This document shows positions 44,653 to 55,544 of a DNA stretch of 64,000 bases, one piece after another; the stretch's first letter is position 1; every line of letters starts with the position of its first letter. Both the position numbers and the translations under genes were made by a program. Under the pieces are notes generated by a model. It was given only the letters and a program-made list of their open reading frames with translations, did no database searches and had not been told where the DNA came from. The stretch lies in the NCBI GenBank assembly GCA_963704565.1, contig OY969917.1:2852001-2916000 (forward strand), read 5' to 3'. Source of the stretch: Rhodoblastus sp963704565 (GTDB lineage Bacteria; Pseudomonadota; Alphaproteobacteria; Rhizobiales; Beijerinckiaceae).

Positions 44653-44847
44653 GATCCTACTCGTCTGCGGATGGACGTCGTTCCGGCCGCGAAGCCGAAC
44701 CAGCGATCAATGTCAGGCTTTGAATTCGCCCTTGATTGAGGCCGGAGAGACGCCGGTTGAAGCCTCGGTCGCCGCGCCGATTAGCACGTTTCCGCGTTGG
44801 CGGAAATGCGAGGGAAGGTCGCGAAAGCGGCAAATGGCGAAAATTCG

Positions 44848-46650
44848 TCACGCCGTCGCAGCAGCGGCTTGTCGTGTAAACGACCAATCGATCTCGTCAA
44901 TGTCGGCAGAGGCGCCATAGACGACGATCTGCTCGCAGGGCCGTGGTCCCTCGGGCGCGGCGAAAAAAATGCTCTCCTCGATCGCCAAGGGGAGGCCGGC
45001 CGCGTCGAAAATCAGATTCTCCCCGCCCGGCGTTTCGAGCACGATCGCGGCGCCTTCGGAAATCAGCGTTAGCGAGACCGAGGGGTGAATGTGGAAGCGG
45101 ATCGCATAATTCACATTGGCTGGGGAATCCCCATTGGCGGCGATCAGCCGGTCGCGACCGCGCAAGCTTGCGCCACCGGCTTCGAGGCGCCAGCTTCGCT
45201 CATGATAAAGCCCATGGCGGCGCGCGTAGAAGTCGTGTGAGGCCAGAACTTGTGCGCCTTGCGCGTCGTCTTCGCGGGCGACCGGAACATTTCTCGGTCC
45301 CACGAGAATTTTGTCGGCGAGCCAGGCGGGCGCGCTGGTTTGAAAACCAAACAGGCACGACGCCTCGTCGTCGAGCGACAGCGTCGAATGCGCGGCGGTC
45401 GTGCGCGCGCTCAACCGCAAATCCGCGCGCCGCGATCCCGGATTGCCGCAGTTGATCACGATTCGGTCGGGTCCGAGCGAAAATTCGAACGATAGACAGC
45501 CGGCATGGGCGTCGCCGGAATGAAGCGGCGCTGGAGCCTGGCCGGCGTCGATCAGCACCAAGGCGTCGCCGGATTCGAGCCGCTGATATCCGGAATAGCG
45601 CGCGTTGAAGATCGGCTGGCCGCGCGTTTCTTCATAGGCCAGAGCAATGGCGATCCGGTCAGGCGCGGTGACGCCCATGCCGTTGAACAAGGCCAGCGAG
45701 CCGTCGCCGTGGCGGAACATCCGCAAGGCGGGCCAAATGCGGTCGATCGCCCTGAGCAGATCGGCGGGAGGCGCCTTTCCGCGCGCCGCGAAAGCATGGC
45801 GTAATGGCAGCAAGTCAAACAGCAAGTCCAACAATGTTTGTGGATTTCTGTCGATGGCGCCGCCGTCGGCGAGGATTTGCAGCGCGAGCTGGTCGTTAAG
45901 CGTCTTGACCGCCTTTTTCAGCAGGAACCCGCCGCCCTGCGCGCAAAGCGCGAAAGTTGTCATGCCAATCGCCGCGCTCATCCGCGCTTTTCCGGGCCAT
46001 GCCGTGTCGATTCGGCGCTGCAACAGGAAATAGCCCTTGGTCAGGACGCGAATGAAACGGCGGTAGAAATCATAATCGGCGCCTTCGAGCAGCATGGGCG
46101 ATTGGCTGAGCCACGCCTGGGTTCGCCGCGCCGTCACCTCAACCTCCCAGACCGGGCCTTGTGGCGGCGCGGACCGCCGCGCTAAAAATTCTTTCACCAG
46201 CGAGCGCGCATTGGCGCGGGCAACGGCGGAATCGGCGGCGCGCATGTGCCTGAGCCAGCCAAAGCCATATAAGGCGCCTGCCCATTCAGCCGAAGGCGGC
46301 GGCAGGTCGAATGGCGACTGGCCATGGGCGTCCACGATTTTGCCGCGGAATGCGTAGTAGCCACCATAAATATCCTCGGCGACGGTCGGGTCGCCCGTGC
46401 GAATGTCCGGTGGCGCGATCAGCAGCTTTTCCGGCAGGCGGAAACGCCATTCGCTGACAAATACGAAGGGCCGGTTGATCGCGGCGCGCAATTTTTCTGT
46501 GGCGCGAGCGGCGAACAGACGGAAGAGCCGCAGGCGTTCGGCAAGGGGCAAAGCGCGCGATTTCGGCAAGGGCGCTCCACATTGCAAAGACGGAGGGTCG
46601 AGGGTCGCGGCCCGGCGCGCCAAACCCCACGCTCGACCTTGGCGAAACAT
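44848..46650 (-). CDS. Heparinase II/III family protein
   Basis: A 600-residue protein with an alpha/alpha toroid N-terminal half and a heparinase II/III-like beta-sandwich C-terminal half (about residues 350-580). Recognisable family stretches include FNARYSGYQRLESGDALVLIDAG and CGNPGSRRADLRLSARTTAAHSTL. The family cleaves uronic-acid-containing polysaccharides, but this conserved alphaproteobacterial subgroup has no proven substrate. No clear signal peptide and no good ribosome-binding site are visible; the start is 13 bases after the rsmB stop, suggesting coupled translation. Confidence 0.88.
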   Translation of the reverse strand: MFRQGRAWGLARRAATLDPPSLQCGAPLPKSRALPLAERLRLFRLFAARATEKLRAAINRPFVFVSEWRFRLPEKLLIAPPDIRTGDPTVAEDIYGGYYAFRGKIVDAHGQSPFDLPPPSAEWAGALYGFGWLRHMRAADSAVARANARSLVKEFLARRSAPPQGPVWEVEVTARRTQAWLSQSPMLLEGADYDFYRRFIRVLTKGYFLLQRRIDTAWPGKARMSAAIGMTTFALCAQGGGFLLKKAVKTLNDQLALQILADGGAIDRNPQTLLDLLFDLLPLRHAFAARGKAPPADLLRAIDRIWPALRMFRHGDGSLALFNGMGVTAPDRIAIALAYEETRGQPIFNARYSGYQRLESGDALVLIDAGQAPAPLHSGDAHAGCLSFEFSLGPDRIVINCGNPGSRRADLRLSARTTAAHSTLSLDDEASCLFGFQTSAPAWLADKILVGPRNVPVAREDDAQGAQVLASHDFYARRHGLYHERSWRLEAGGASLRGRDRLIAANGDSPANVNYAIRFHIHPSVSLTLISEGAAIVLETPGGENLIFDAAGLPLAIEESIFFAAPEGPRPCEQIVVYGASADIDEIDWSFTRQAAAATA

Positions 46651-46663
46651 GGTTAACGATTGG

Positions 46664-48070
46664 CTAATCCAGACGCTTCAGACGCGCGATGAAGAAACCG
46701 TCGAGGCCCCGCTGACGGGAGTCCTCGTGGGGGAAAAAATCGGGAAAGAGCCGCAATTCGCCATCCTTGGTGGCGCATTCGGGCGGGAGGCCGAATGCGT
46801 TCGGATCGATCGGATCGCGCGCGGCGTCGGGATTGCGCCGGAGCAGGGCGGCGATCTGCGCCTCGCCTTCCTCGGGTTCGAGCGAGCAGACGCAATAGAC
46901 AAGCGCCGCGCCCGGCTTGAGCATAGTGAAGGCGTGATCGAGAATTTTGGCCTGAATCGCGGCCAGCGCCGCAAGGTCGCCGGGCTTTTTGGTCCACAGC
47001 ACGTCCGGGCTGCGCCGCGCCGTTCCGGTCGCCGAACAGGGCGCGTCGAGCAGTATGGCGTCAAAGGGCTCCGCTTTATAGGCGGCGGCGTCGCCGACGG
47101 AAATAGCAGCTTCGAGCTGGAGCCGGGCGAGATTGGCCGAAAGCGTCTTGAGCCGTTCGGCGGAGCGGTCGAGCGCGATCACCCGCGCGCCGGCCGCCGC
47201 AAGCTGCGCGGTCTTGCCGCCTGGCGCGGCGCAAAGATCGAGCGCGCGCTGGCCCGGCTTGACCGCAAGAATGCGGGCCGGCAAAGCCGCCGCCGCGTCT
47301 TGCACCCACCATGCGCCCTCGTCATAGCCGGGAAGGGTGGGAATCGGCGCGTGGCTGGCGAGACGGATCGAGCCGGTCGGCAGCAGCCGGCCGCCGAGCT
47401 TTTCCGCCCATTCGGCGGCGTCCGTCTTGGCGGTGAGGTCGAGCGTCGGCTCGTCGCGCAGGGCGGCGGCGATGGCGTGGGCGCGGTCCTCACCGTAAAT
47501 CCGGCGCCAGCGGGCGGCGAGCCAATGCGGCGTGTCGTCGTCGAGCGGATCGGATTGCCCCAAGAATTCGTCGCGGCGGCGAATGAGATTGCGCAGGACG
47601 CCATTGACCAGATTGGCGAATGGCGCGCTCTTCGAATCGAGCCGCGCGGCGCGAACGGCGAGATCGACGGCGGCGTGGTCTGGCGTGTCGAGAAAAAGCA
47701 GCTGGGCGGCCCCCGCGATCAGAATCCATTCCAGCATTCCGCAATTTCGGGGCAGGCCTTTTTCCACCAATTGGCTGAGCGCAAGACGGATCGTGCCGAG
47801 CCTGCGCAGCGCGACAGTCACGATGGAGCGGGTCAAAGCGCGGTCGCGGTCGTCAAAGCCCCCAAGCCGCGATGGGGTGGCGTCGGGTGCGAACTTTTCG
47901 TCTAGTGTGTGCCCGCCTTGAACGATGTCGCTGATGATTGCGGCCGCGGCGACCCGCACCGCGAGTCCCGGATGGGCGAGCGCTTCCGCCTGGGCTTGCT
48001 CGGGATGGCGTTTCGCCGCCGGCCGGTCCTTTCCGGAGCGGCCGAAGGTCTTGCCGAAATTATTGCTCAT
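46664..48070 (-). CDS. rsmB: 16S rRNA m5C967 methyltransferase RsmB
   Basis: Methylates cytosine 967 of 16S rRNA. The 468-residue protein has an N-terminal NusB-like domain (about 35-170) and a Rossmann methyltransferase domain with LDLCAAPGGKTAQLAAAGA, the motif IV cysteine in LLDAPCSATGTARR, and the motif VI catalytic Cys in VYCVCSLEPEEGE. The C-terminus GLDGFFIARLKR is typical. It heads the leftward rsmB-heparinase-purH group and is divergent from the DUF1674 gene. Confidence 0.94.
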   Translation of the reverse strand: MSNNFGKTFGRSGKDRPAAKRHPEQAQAEALAHPGLAVRVAAAAIISDIVQGGHTLDEKFAPDATPSRLGGFDDRDRALTRSIVTVALRRLGTIRLALSQLVEKGLPRNCGMLEWILIAGAAQLLFLDTPDHAAVDLAVRAARLDSKSAPFANLVNGVLRNLIRRRDEFLGQSDPLDDDTPHWLAARWRRIYGEDRAHAIAAALRDEPTLDLTAKTDAAEWAEKLGGRLLPTGSIRLASHAPIPTLPGYDEGAWWVQDAAAALPARILAVKPGQRALDLCAAPGGKTAQLAAAGARVIALDRSAERLKTLSANLARLQLEAAISVGDAAAYKAEPFDAILLDAPCSATGTARRSPDVLWTKKPGDLAALAAIQAKILDHAFTMLKPGAALVYCVCSLEPEEGEAQIAALLRRNPDAARDPIDPNAFGLPPECATKDGELRLFPDFFPHEDSRQRGLDGFFIARLKRLD

Positions 48071-48200
48071 TCGCCCCGTGATCAGGTCGGAGTTGCAAGA
48101 AGGCGGGTTTCAACTAAAAGAATCGACCTGAAACGATTTTTAACACAGTGGCGCGGCCTTAGAAATGTACATCGCCGCGCCCGGCGGTCGGAAACAGGTT

Positions 48201-48413
48201 ATGTCGGAAGACGAAAATCGCGCGGCAGGGACCGATCCCGCCGGGAGAACGAAAAAGCTCTCGCCCGAGGCGCAACGGGCTTTGGCGGAGGCCGAAGAGC
48301 GGCGCCGCCACGCCAAGGCACCCAATCCGCCGCCGGAGGCCAATGGACCGAAGGGCCCCGAGCCGATCCGCTATGGCGATTGGGAGCGCAAGGGCATTGC
48401 CAGCGATTTCTGA
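48201..48413 (+). CDS. DUF1674 protein (succinate dehydrogenase assembly factor 4 family)
   Basis: A small protein of 70 residues. The C-terminal GPEPIRYGDWERKGIASDF is the nearly invariant signature of DUF1674/Sdh8, whose eukaryotic member helps flavinylated SDHA assemble. The bacterial role is assumed by homology. The N-terminal part is charged and probably disordered. I take the ATG at 48201; the frame extends to 48165. gluQ starts three bases after its stop, suggesting coupling. Confidence 0.9.
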   Translation: MSEDENRAAGTDPAGRTKKLSPEAQRALAEAEERRRHAKAPNPPPEANGPKGPEPIRYGDWERKGIASDF

Positions 48414-48416
48414 TCG

Positions 48417-49310
48417 ATGAACGAGCCTGGCGCGGAAAGCGCGCGCGTCTTCCGCTTCGCGCCGTCACCCAACGGCTTTCTTCATCTGGGTCACGCTTAT
48501 TCGGCTTTGTTCAATCGCAAACTGGCGCGGGCCTGCGGCGCAACCCTGCTGGTGCGCATCGAGGATATCGACCCGGAACGGTCGAGCCGCCTTCATGAAG
48601 ACGCCTTGATCGAAGACCTCGACTGGCTGGGCTTCGCCTGGTCGGGAACGCCGCGCCGGCAATCCGAGCATATGGCGGCCTATCGCGCAGCTTTGGAGAA
48701 TTTGGCGGATCGCGGCCTGGTTTACCCCTGTTTTTGCTCTCGGGGTGAGATTGCCAAGAGCTGCAGCGCCAGAGCGGATTGGCCGCGCGATCCGGACGGC
48801 GCCTTCCTCTATCCGGCGACCTGCCGCGAACTGACCGGCGCGCAGAGAAAGGCCCGGATCGAGGAAGGCGCACGATTCTCCTGGCGTCTCGAAATGGCGA
48901 AGGCGCTTCGCGACATCGGCGCGCCTTTGTCCTATCGCGAATTTCATGAAAGCGATTCAAATCGAATCGTCGCGGCCGAACCGTCTGTCTGGGGCGACGC
49001 TTTGATCGGACGCCGCGACATGCCGGCCTCCTACCACCTTGCTTGCGTTCTGGACGATCACGCGCAGGGCGTCACCGATGTGGTTCGCGGCGCCGATCTG
49101 GAGCCGGCGACCGGCCTGCACCGGATGTTGCAGGCGCTTCTCGGCCTGCGCTCGCCATCCTATCATCACCATCGTCTGGTGCTTGACGACGAGGGACGAA
49201 AATTATCCAAGAGCAAATCGTCTCCGAGCCTGCGCGATTTGCGCAGGCAAGGTTTTTCGGCAGCCGATATTCGCGCGGAATTATCGCGCCGGATGCAGAT
49301 TGAGCTGTAA
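48417..49310 (+). CDS. gluQ: Glutamyl-Q tRNA(Asp) synthetase
   Basis: A truncated glutamyl-tRNA synthetase paralogue that attaches glutamate to the queuosine base of tRNA-Asp. The 297-residue protein has the class I signature in FAPSPNGFLHLGH and KLSKSK near residue 263, and lacks an anticodon-binding domain, as expected. Cysteines in YPCFCSRGEI and YPATC fit the zinc site of the family. An in-frame ATG lies 3 bases after the DUF1674 stop. Convergent with the L,D-transpeptidase gene. Confidence 0.94.
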   Translation: MNEPGAESARVFRFAPSPNGFLHLGHAYSALFNRKLARACGATLLVRIEDIDPERSSRLHEDALIEDLDWLGFAWSGTPRRQSEHMAAYRAALENLADRGLVYPCFCSRGEIAKSCSARADWPRDPDGAFLYPATCRELTGAQRKARIEEGARFSWRLEMAKALRDIGAPLSYREFHESDSNRIVAAEPSVWGDALIGRRDMPASYHLACVLDDHAQGVTDVVRGADLEPATGLHRMLQALLGLRSPSYHHHRLVLDDEGRKLSKSKSSPSLRDLRRQGFSAADIRAELSRRMQIEL

Positions 49311-49332
49311 GCCCAGCGAAAAATGGGGCCCG

Positions 49333-49860
49333 TCAGGGACGCATCACAACCGGCGTGCCAACTCCGACGCGATCGTAGAGGTCGGCGACATCCTCGTTCA
49401 GCATGCGGATGCAGCCATAGGAGGCGCGGGTGCCGATCGAGGCGCGCATATGCCGGGTCGTGCCATGAATGGCGATCTGATCGCGATCCAAAGTCATGGC
49501 GGCCACGCCCATCGGATTTCTCGCCGAGCCGCCGGGGATGAAATTGGGCAGGTTCGGATGGTCGTGTTTGACGACGGCCGGCGGCGACCAGTCGGGATGG
49601 GAATATTTGCCGGCGATACGGGCCGATCCCAGCCATTCCTTGCCGGGCTTCGCGACCGCGACGGGATATTCGATCGCGCGACCGTCATCCAGCACGTAGA
49701 AGAGTTTGCGCTGGCTCATGCTGATGACAACGGTTCCGGCCCCATAAGAAGAGCGGAAGGCCACGACGCGGGTATAGGCGCCGGCGGCGTTGGGCATGGA
49801 AAAGCCAATAAGCGCGGCGCCAAATAGAGCCGCCGCCCGCAAACTCTTGAAAGCGAACAT
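49333..49860 (-). CDS. L,D-transpeptidase (YkuD family)
   Basis: A secreted enzyme that forms 3-3 peptidoglycan cross-links or attaches proteins to peptidoglycan. The 175-residue protein has a signal peptide (about residues 1-28, ending near AAGA) and the YkuD catalytic motif running from HGTTRHMRASIG to the active-site Cys in SYGCIRM. The ATG at 49858-49860 has GGAG 7 bases upstream and is preferred over the ATG two codons earlier. It ends 22 bases from convergent gluQ. Confidence 0.93.
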   Translation of the reverse strand: MFAFKSLRAAALFGAALIGFSMPNAAGAYTRVVAFRSSYGAGTVVISMSQRKLFYVLDDGRAIEYPVAVAKPGKEWLGSARIAGKYSHPDWSPPAVVKHDHPNLPNFIPGGSARNPMGVAAMTLDRDQIAIHGTTRHMRASIGTRASYGCIRMLNEDVADLYDRVGVGTPVVMRP

Positions 49861-50003
49861 ATTCATTCTCCGACAGGCAAAATCGTCCGACCCGATGATT
49901 TTTGGCAGGCTGCCGTCAAATGGCCGTTAAAACTAGGACGCCGGCGCCACACTTCGCCGGAATCTCGCCTGTTTGGTAAAATTTTTGCAAAATTCGAAAA
50001 GCA

Positions 50004-50031
50004 GGAGCCGGACGATTTCTCGTCCGGCTCC
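50004..50031. repeat. 11-bp hairpin downstream of acs
   Basis: Arms of 11 bp (GGAGCCGGACG at 50004-50014 and its complement at 50021-50031) enclose a 6-base loop. On the minus strand a TTTT run follows three bases after the stem, so it could be the acs terminator, about 125 bases after the acs stop codon. Confidence 0.45.
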
Positions 50032-50111
50032 GCTCAACAACGAGGCTGGAAGCTTCAGAGCTTTTTCCGTTGCTTCGGAATCGGAAGAGGTCTCTAATTC
50101 ATTGTTTTGAC

Positions 50112-50154
50112 GCATATTCTTGTCCAAAAAGTCTGCAACTTTTTGGGAATATGC
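50112..50154. repeat. 43-bp imperfect palindrome directly after acs
   Basis: Outer arms GCATATTC (50112-50119) and GAATATGC (50147-50154) and inner arms CCAAAAAGT (50124-50132) and ACTTTTTGG (50138-50146) surround a 5-base loop, with a 4-base bulge on one side. It ends one base from the acs stop codon. It resembles, from memory, the dispersed intergenic palindromes of Hyphomicrobiales that have GCAT-to-ATGC ends; no second copy is apparent in this window. Confidence 0.7.
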
Positions 50155-50155
50155 T

Positions 50156-52094
<1,939 letters not shown>

Positions 52095-52256
52095 GACTTC
52101 CTCCCACACAAACACAACCGCCGCCGCTTGGTCGCGGCGCGCGTCGCTCGTTAAGCCTTCATTATGGACCAACGGTTCGAAGGCCGACAAGCGGGTCGCG
52201 CGTCACACTTTGGTCCTGCGACCTTGGCGCAAAGGAGCCGAAATGTCGGACGGTCG

Positions 52257-52883
52257 TCAGCGGCAAGCCTTGTGCGCTTTTTCGAGCGCCTGGCCGAGGC
52301 CCGACAGAACATAGGTGTCGGTCGTCGTCTTGCCTTTGGCCGAGGTCGCTTTGACCGTCAATTTGGGATGTTTTTTCATCGCCTCGATCAGGCGGCTCTC
52401 CTCGGCCGGGTTTTTCACCCAGGCGTCGGATCCCTTGGCGATCAGGCTGAAGGAAGAAGACCCGACTTCCGCCTTGGCCTCGCTGCCGTCCTTCATCGGA
52501 AAGCCCATGATGAAGGAAATTTCGCTTTTGACGTTTTCCGCCGGCCGGGCCGAAATGAAAATATAGGCAGGGTCGCGCTTCAGCGAGGACGGCTCACGGG
52601 ACTTGGGCTGCGCAAGGGCGTAACAGGTCTTGGCCTTGCCCTGGGTCGCATAGGCGCCCCATTCGCCGAAGGTTCCGAGTTGCGTGGCTTTGCCGTGATC
52701 GTCGCCCTTGCCGGATTTGGCGTCCTTTTCCTTGCCCTTGGTCTTTTTGGCGTCTTTTGCGTTCTTGGCGTGGCTGGCCTTCTCCTTGGCCTGAACAGCG
52801 TGACTGGGCCCGAGAGCGAAAACGAAGGCCAAGGCGACGCCGGCGAAGAGAATGCGCGCGCGAAAGGAAGGGGAGGCGATCAT
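52257..52883 (-). CDS. Invasion-associated locus B (IalB)-like exported protein
   Basis: A 208-residue protein with a signal peptide (about residues 1-32) and a C-terminal IalB domain (about 70-208), with FGEWGAYATQG at its start and a cysteine pair (TCYALA and HKACR). The link between them (about 33-65) is very rich in lysine, alanine and glycine. IalB was named for red-cell invasion in Bartonella, but homologues are widespread in free-living alphaproteobacteria and their function is unknown. It lies upstream of acs on the same strand with a 162-base gap. Confidence 0.87.
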   Translation of the reverse strand: MIASPSFRARILFAGVALAFVFALGPSHAVQAKEKASHAKNAKDAKKTKGKEKDAKSGKGDDHGKATQLGTFGEWGAYATQGKAKTCYALAQPKSREPSSLKRDPAYIFISARPAENVKSEISFIMGFPMKDGSEAKAEVGSSSFSLIAKGSDAWVKNPAEESRLIEAMKKHPKLTVKATSAKGKTTTDTYVLSGLGQALEKAHKACR

Positions 52884-53056
52884 GAAGCGACCATTGGCTT
52901 AAGTTGGAGGGAGCGAATCAGCCAAACAAATCATAGCGCCATTTTCTGTGAGCTGGAAAATCGGCGACGCCGACGCTTAAGCGGCGAAACAGGCAAAAAT
53001 CCGACAGCGCAACACGCGAGCGGCGGATAAATTGTCTTAATTTGGGAAGAATTTCA

Positions 53057-54034
53057 ATGATCGCAGCGCTTTGTGAGCAATATGGCCCGCCGGAACGCTT
53101 GGCCCTGCGCGAACTGCCCGATCCGGCGCCCGGTCCGGGCGAAGTCCTGGTCGAACCCGCGCGGGTGGCGCTGAATTTTTTCGACACGCTGATTATCGAG
53201 AACAAATATCAGGTGAAACCGGCCCTGCCTTTCTCACCGGGCGGCGAATTCTGCGGAAGAGTTTTAGGTTTGAGCGAGGGCGTGGCTGGCCTTGCGATTG
53301 GCCAGCGCGTCGCCGGCTATTGCTCCCATGGCGCGGCGCGCTCCCGTCTCGCGCTGCCGGCCTCGATGCTCACACCGGTTCCGGACGCGCTGAGCGACGA
53401 TCGGGCGGCCGGGCTTTTCATCACCTATGGGACGACGATGCACGCTCTGGTCCAGCGGGCCGACCTGCGGCCGGACGAGACTCTCGCGATTTTGGGCGCC
53501 TCCGGCGGCGTCGGTCTCGCGGCGGTCGAGATTGGCGCCGCGCTGGGCGCCCATGTCATCGCCTGCGCCTCGTCGCCGGAAAAGCTCGATTTCGCCCGGG
53601 GCCACGGCGCCCATGAGGGCCTGGATTATTCGGCTGAAAATCTCAAGGAAGGCCTGAAATTTCGCACCGGCGGCAAGGGCGTCGATTGTGTCTATGACGC
53701 CATTGGCGGCGCGTTCAGCGAGGCGGCTTTGCGCGCCATGGCCTGGAAGGGACGTTTTCTGGTTGTCGGCTTCGCCTCGGGCGAAATCCCGAAAATCCCC
53801 CTGAACCTGACCCTGCTCAAAGGCTGCGCCATTCTTGGCGTTTACTGGGGTGAATTCATCAAGCGCGAGCCCGATGCGCATCGCGCGAACATGGCGCGGA
53901 TTTTCGATTGGGCCGCCAAAGGGGTGCTTTCGGCTCATGTCGATAAGGTGCTGCCGCTCCGTGACATCGCCAAGGCCTTGAACCTGCTCAAGGAGCGCAA
54001 GGCGCGTGGAAAAATCCTGCTTTCGATCCCGTAA
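53057..54034 (+). CDS. NADPH:quinone oxidoreductase-like zinc-independent MDR protein
   Basis: A 325-residue medium-chain dehydrogenase/reductase of the quinone reductase/crotonyl-reductase group. The N-terminal GroES-like domain (AALCEQYGPPERLAL, VALNFFDTL) lacks the catalytic zinc ligands. The nucleotide-binding domain has GASGGVGLAAVEIGAALGA, and the NADPH-binding segment ACASSPEKLDFARGHGA. Substrate is unknown. The ATG at 53057 has GGGAAG about 6 bases upstream; an upstream TTG at 53042 is less likely. No operon partner is evident. Confidence 0.9.
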   Translation: MIAALCEQYGPPERLALRELPDPAPGPGEVLVEPARVALNFFDTLIIENKYQVKPALPFSPGGEFCGRVLGLSEGVAGLAIGQRVAGYCSHGAARSRLALPASMLTPVPDALSDDRAAGLFITYGTTMHALVQRADLRPDETLAILGASGGVGLAAVEIGAALGAHVIACASSPEKLDFARGHGAHEGLDYSAENLKEGLKFRTGGKGVDCVYDAIGGAFSEAALRAMAWKGRFLVVGFASGEIPKIPLNLTLLKGCAILGVYWGEFIKREPDAHRANMARIFDWAAKGVLSAHVDKVLPLRDIAKALNLLKERKARGKILLSIP

Positions 54035-54123
54035 CAGCCATGTTTGCGCTGGCCTGAGCGTCAAAGCGCGCTTAAATTGGCGTGCTTTCGGCGTCCCGCA
54101 TCCTTTTTCGAGAAAGAGCCGTC

Positions 54124-54720
54124 ATGTCCTTTTCCTCCCGTTTGCGCAATCTCGTCGCTGTCGCTTTGGTCGGCCTGGGCCTGTCGGCTTGCGGCTACAA
54201 CACCATCCCCACGGCCGAGGAGACCGCCAAGGCGCGCTGGGCGGACGTGCAGAATAATTACCAACGCCGCTCCGATTTGATTCCCAATCTGGTGGCGACC
54301 GTTCAGGGTTACGCCAAGCAGGAGAAGGACGTGCTGACCGCCGTGGTCGAGGCCCGCGCCAAGGCGACACGGGTCCAGATCGACGCCTCGCAACTGACCG
54401 ATCCCGCAAAACTCAAGCAATTCCAGGACGCCCAGAACCAGCTTTCGGGGGCGCTCGGCCGGTTGCTGGCGGTCAGCGAAAATTATCCCGACCTGAAGTC
54501 GAACCAGAATTTCCTGGCGCTGCAATCGCAACTCGAAGGCACGGAAAACCGGATCGCGGTGGCCCGGCGCGATTATATCGCCGCCGTGCGCGATTATAAT
54601 CTGACGCTCGAAACCTTCCCGTCCATGTTGTGGGCGATGACGGTGTTCAGGGACAAGAAGCCGATGGCGGCTTTCACCGCGACCGACGACGCGCAGAGGC
54701 CGCCGCAGGTTAAGTTCTGA
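54124..54720 (+). CDS. lemA: LemA family lipoprotein
   Basis: A 198-residue protein of the LemA family. The N-terminus is a hydrophobic signal ending in LSACGY, a lipobox, so it is probably lipid-anchored. The remainder is the helical LemA domain with NNYQRRSDLIPNLV and ARRDYIAAVRDYN. Function is unsolved across bacteria. It is followed at 17 bases by two TPM-domain genes, the recurrent lemA-TPM operon. Confidence 0.93.
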   Translation: MSFSSRLRNLVAVALVGLGLSACGYNTIPTAEETAKARWADVQNNYQRRSDLIPNLVATVQGYAKQEKDVLTAVVEARAKATRVQIDASQLTDPAKLKQFQDAQNQLSGALGRLLAVSENYPDLKSNQNFLALQSQLEGTENRIAVARRDYIAAVRDYNLTLETFPSMLWAMTVFRDKKPMAAFTATDDAQRPPQVKF

Positions 54721-54737
54721 CCGGTTTCGGGGCGCCC

Positions 54738-55544
54738 ATGTCGCGGATTCTTCCACAAATCCCGCGTATCGAAGGCGCCTTGCGGCTTTGGCTGACCGCC
54801 GCGCTGCTTTTGACTCTCGCCCTCGTTCCGTCGGCGCTCCGCGCCGACGTGACCGATTTTCCGCCGCTGACGGGCCGGGTGGTCGATCAAGCCAATCTTC
54901 TGCCGCCGGATGTAAAGCAAAATCTCGAAGCCAAGCTCGCCGAACTCGAACAGAAATCGGGCATCCAGCTCGTCGTCGCCACGGTCAGCTCTCTCCAGGG
55001 CGAGGAAATCGAGCCCTTCGCCAATGAATTGTTCCGCCACTGGGCCCTGGGCGAAAAGACCAAGAACAATGGCGTTTTGCTCCTGGTCGCGCCCAAGGAG
55101 AAGAAGGTCAGGATCGAGGTCGGTTATGGGCTCGAAGGCACGCTGACCGACGCCTTGTCGAAAATCGTCATCGTCAACGCCATAGCGCCGCGCTTCAAGG
55201 CGGGCGATTTCGCGGGCGGAATCACCAGGGGCGTCGACGACGTCATCACCATTCTGACCACCGATTCGAGCGAATGGACGCAAAAGCCGCAGGTTCGCCC
55301 CGATCGACCCGGCGATCCCTTTGACGCGATCCTCCCCTTCCTCATCGTCGCCCTGGTCATTTTTATCCTTTGGCGCAGCCGCGGCGGCGGCGGGCGTCGT
55401 GGCGGGGGCGGCGGGCCGTTCATCTTTCTGCCGGGGCCGGGCTGGACGGGTGGCGGGAGCAGCGGCTTTTCCGGCGGCGATATCGGCGGTTTTTCCGGCG
55501 GCGGCGGCTCGTCGGGCGGTGGCGGCGCCTCGGGGGATTGGTGA
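54738..55544 (+). CDS. TPM domain protein (YgcG family)
   Basis: A 268-residue exported membrane protein. The signal region (about 1-35) leads into a TPM domain (about 40-165) with GRVVDQANLLP and VEVGYGLEGTLTDA. A transmembrane helix (about 198-214) and a glycine/serine-rich tail with FSGGGGSSGGG repeats follow. In some bacteria TPM proteins with LemA affect photosystem assembly or the envelope; the role here is unknown. Overlaps the next gene by one base (TGATG). Confidence 0.92.
   Translation: MSRILPQIPRIEGALRLWLTAALLLTLALVPSALRADVTDFPPLTGRVVDQANLLPPDVKQNLEAKLAELEQKSGIQLVVATVSSLQGEEIEPFANELFRHWALGEKTKNNGVLLLVAPKEKKVRIEVGYGLEGTLTDALSKIVIVNAIAPRFKAGDFAGGITRGVDDVITILTTDSSEWTQKPQVRPDRPGDPFDAILPFLIVALVIFILWRSRGGGGRRGGGGGPFIFLPGPGWTGGGSSGFSGGDIGGFSGGGGSSGGGGASGDW

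Noticed and set aside
46397..47905. A 502-codon open frame opposite rsmB and the heparinase-like gene
   Set aside because: Antisense to two conserved genes and crosses their boundary; no motif seen.
49933..50127. A 64-codon minus-strand frame after acs
   Set aside because: It spans the hairpin at 50004-50031 and part of the palindrome at 50112-50154, so it is more likely repeat-associated DNA than a gene.
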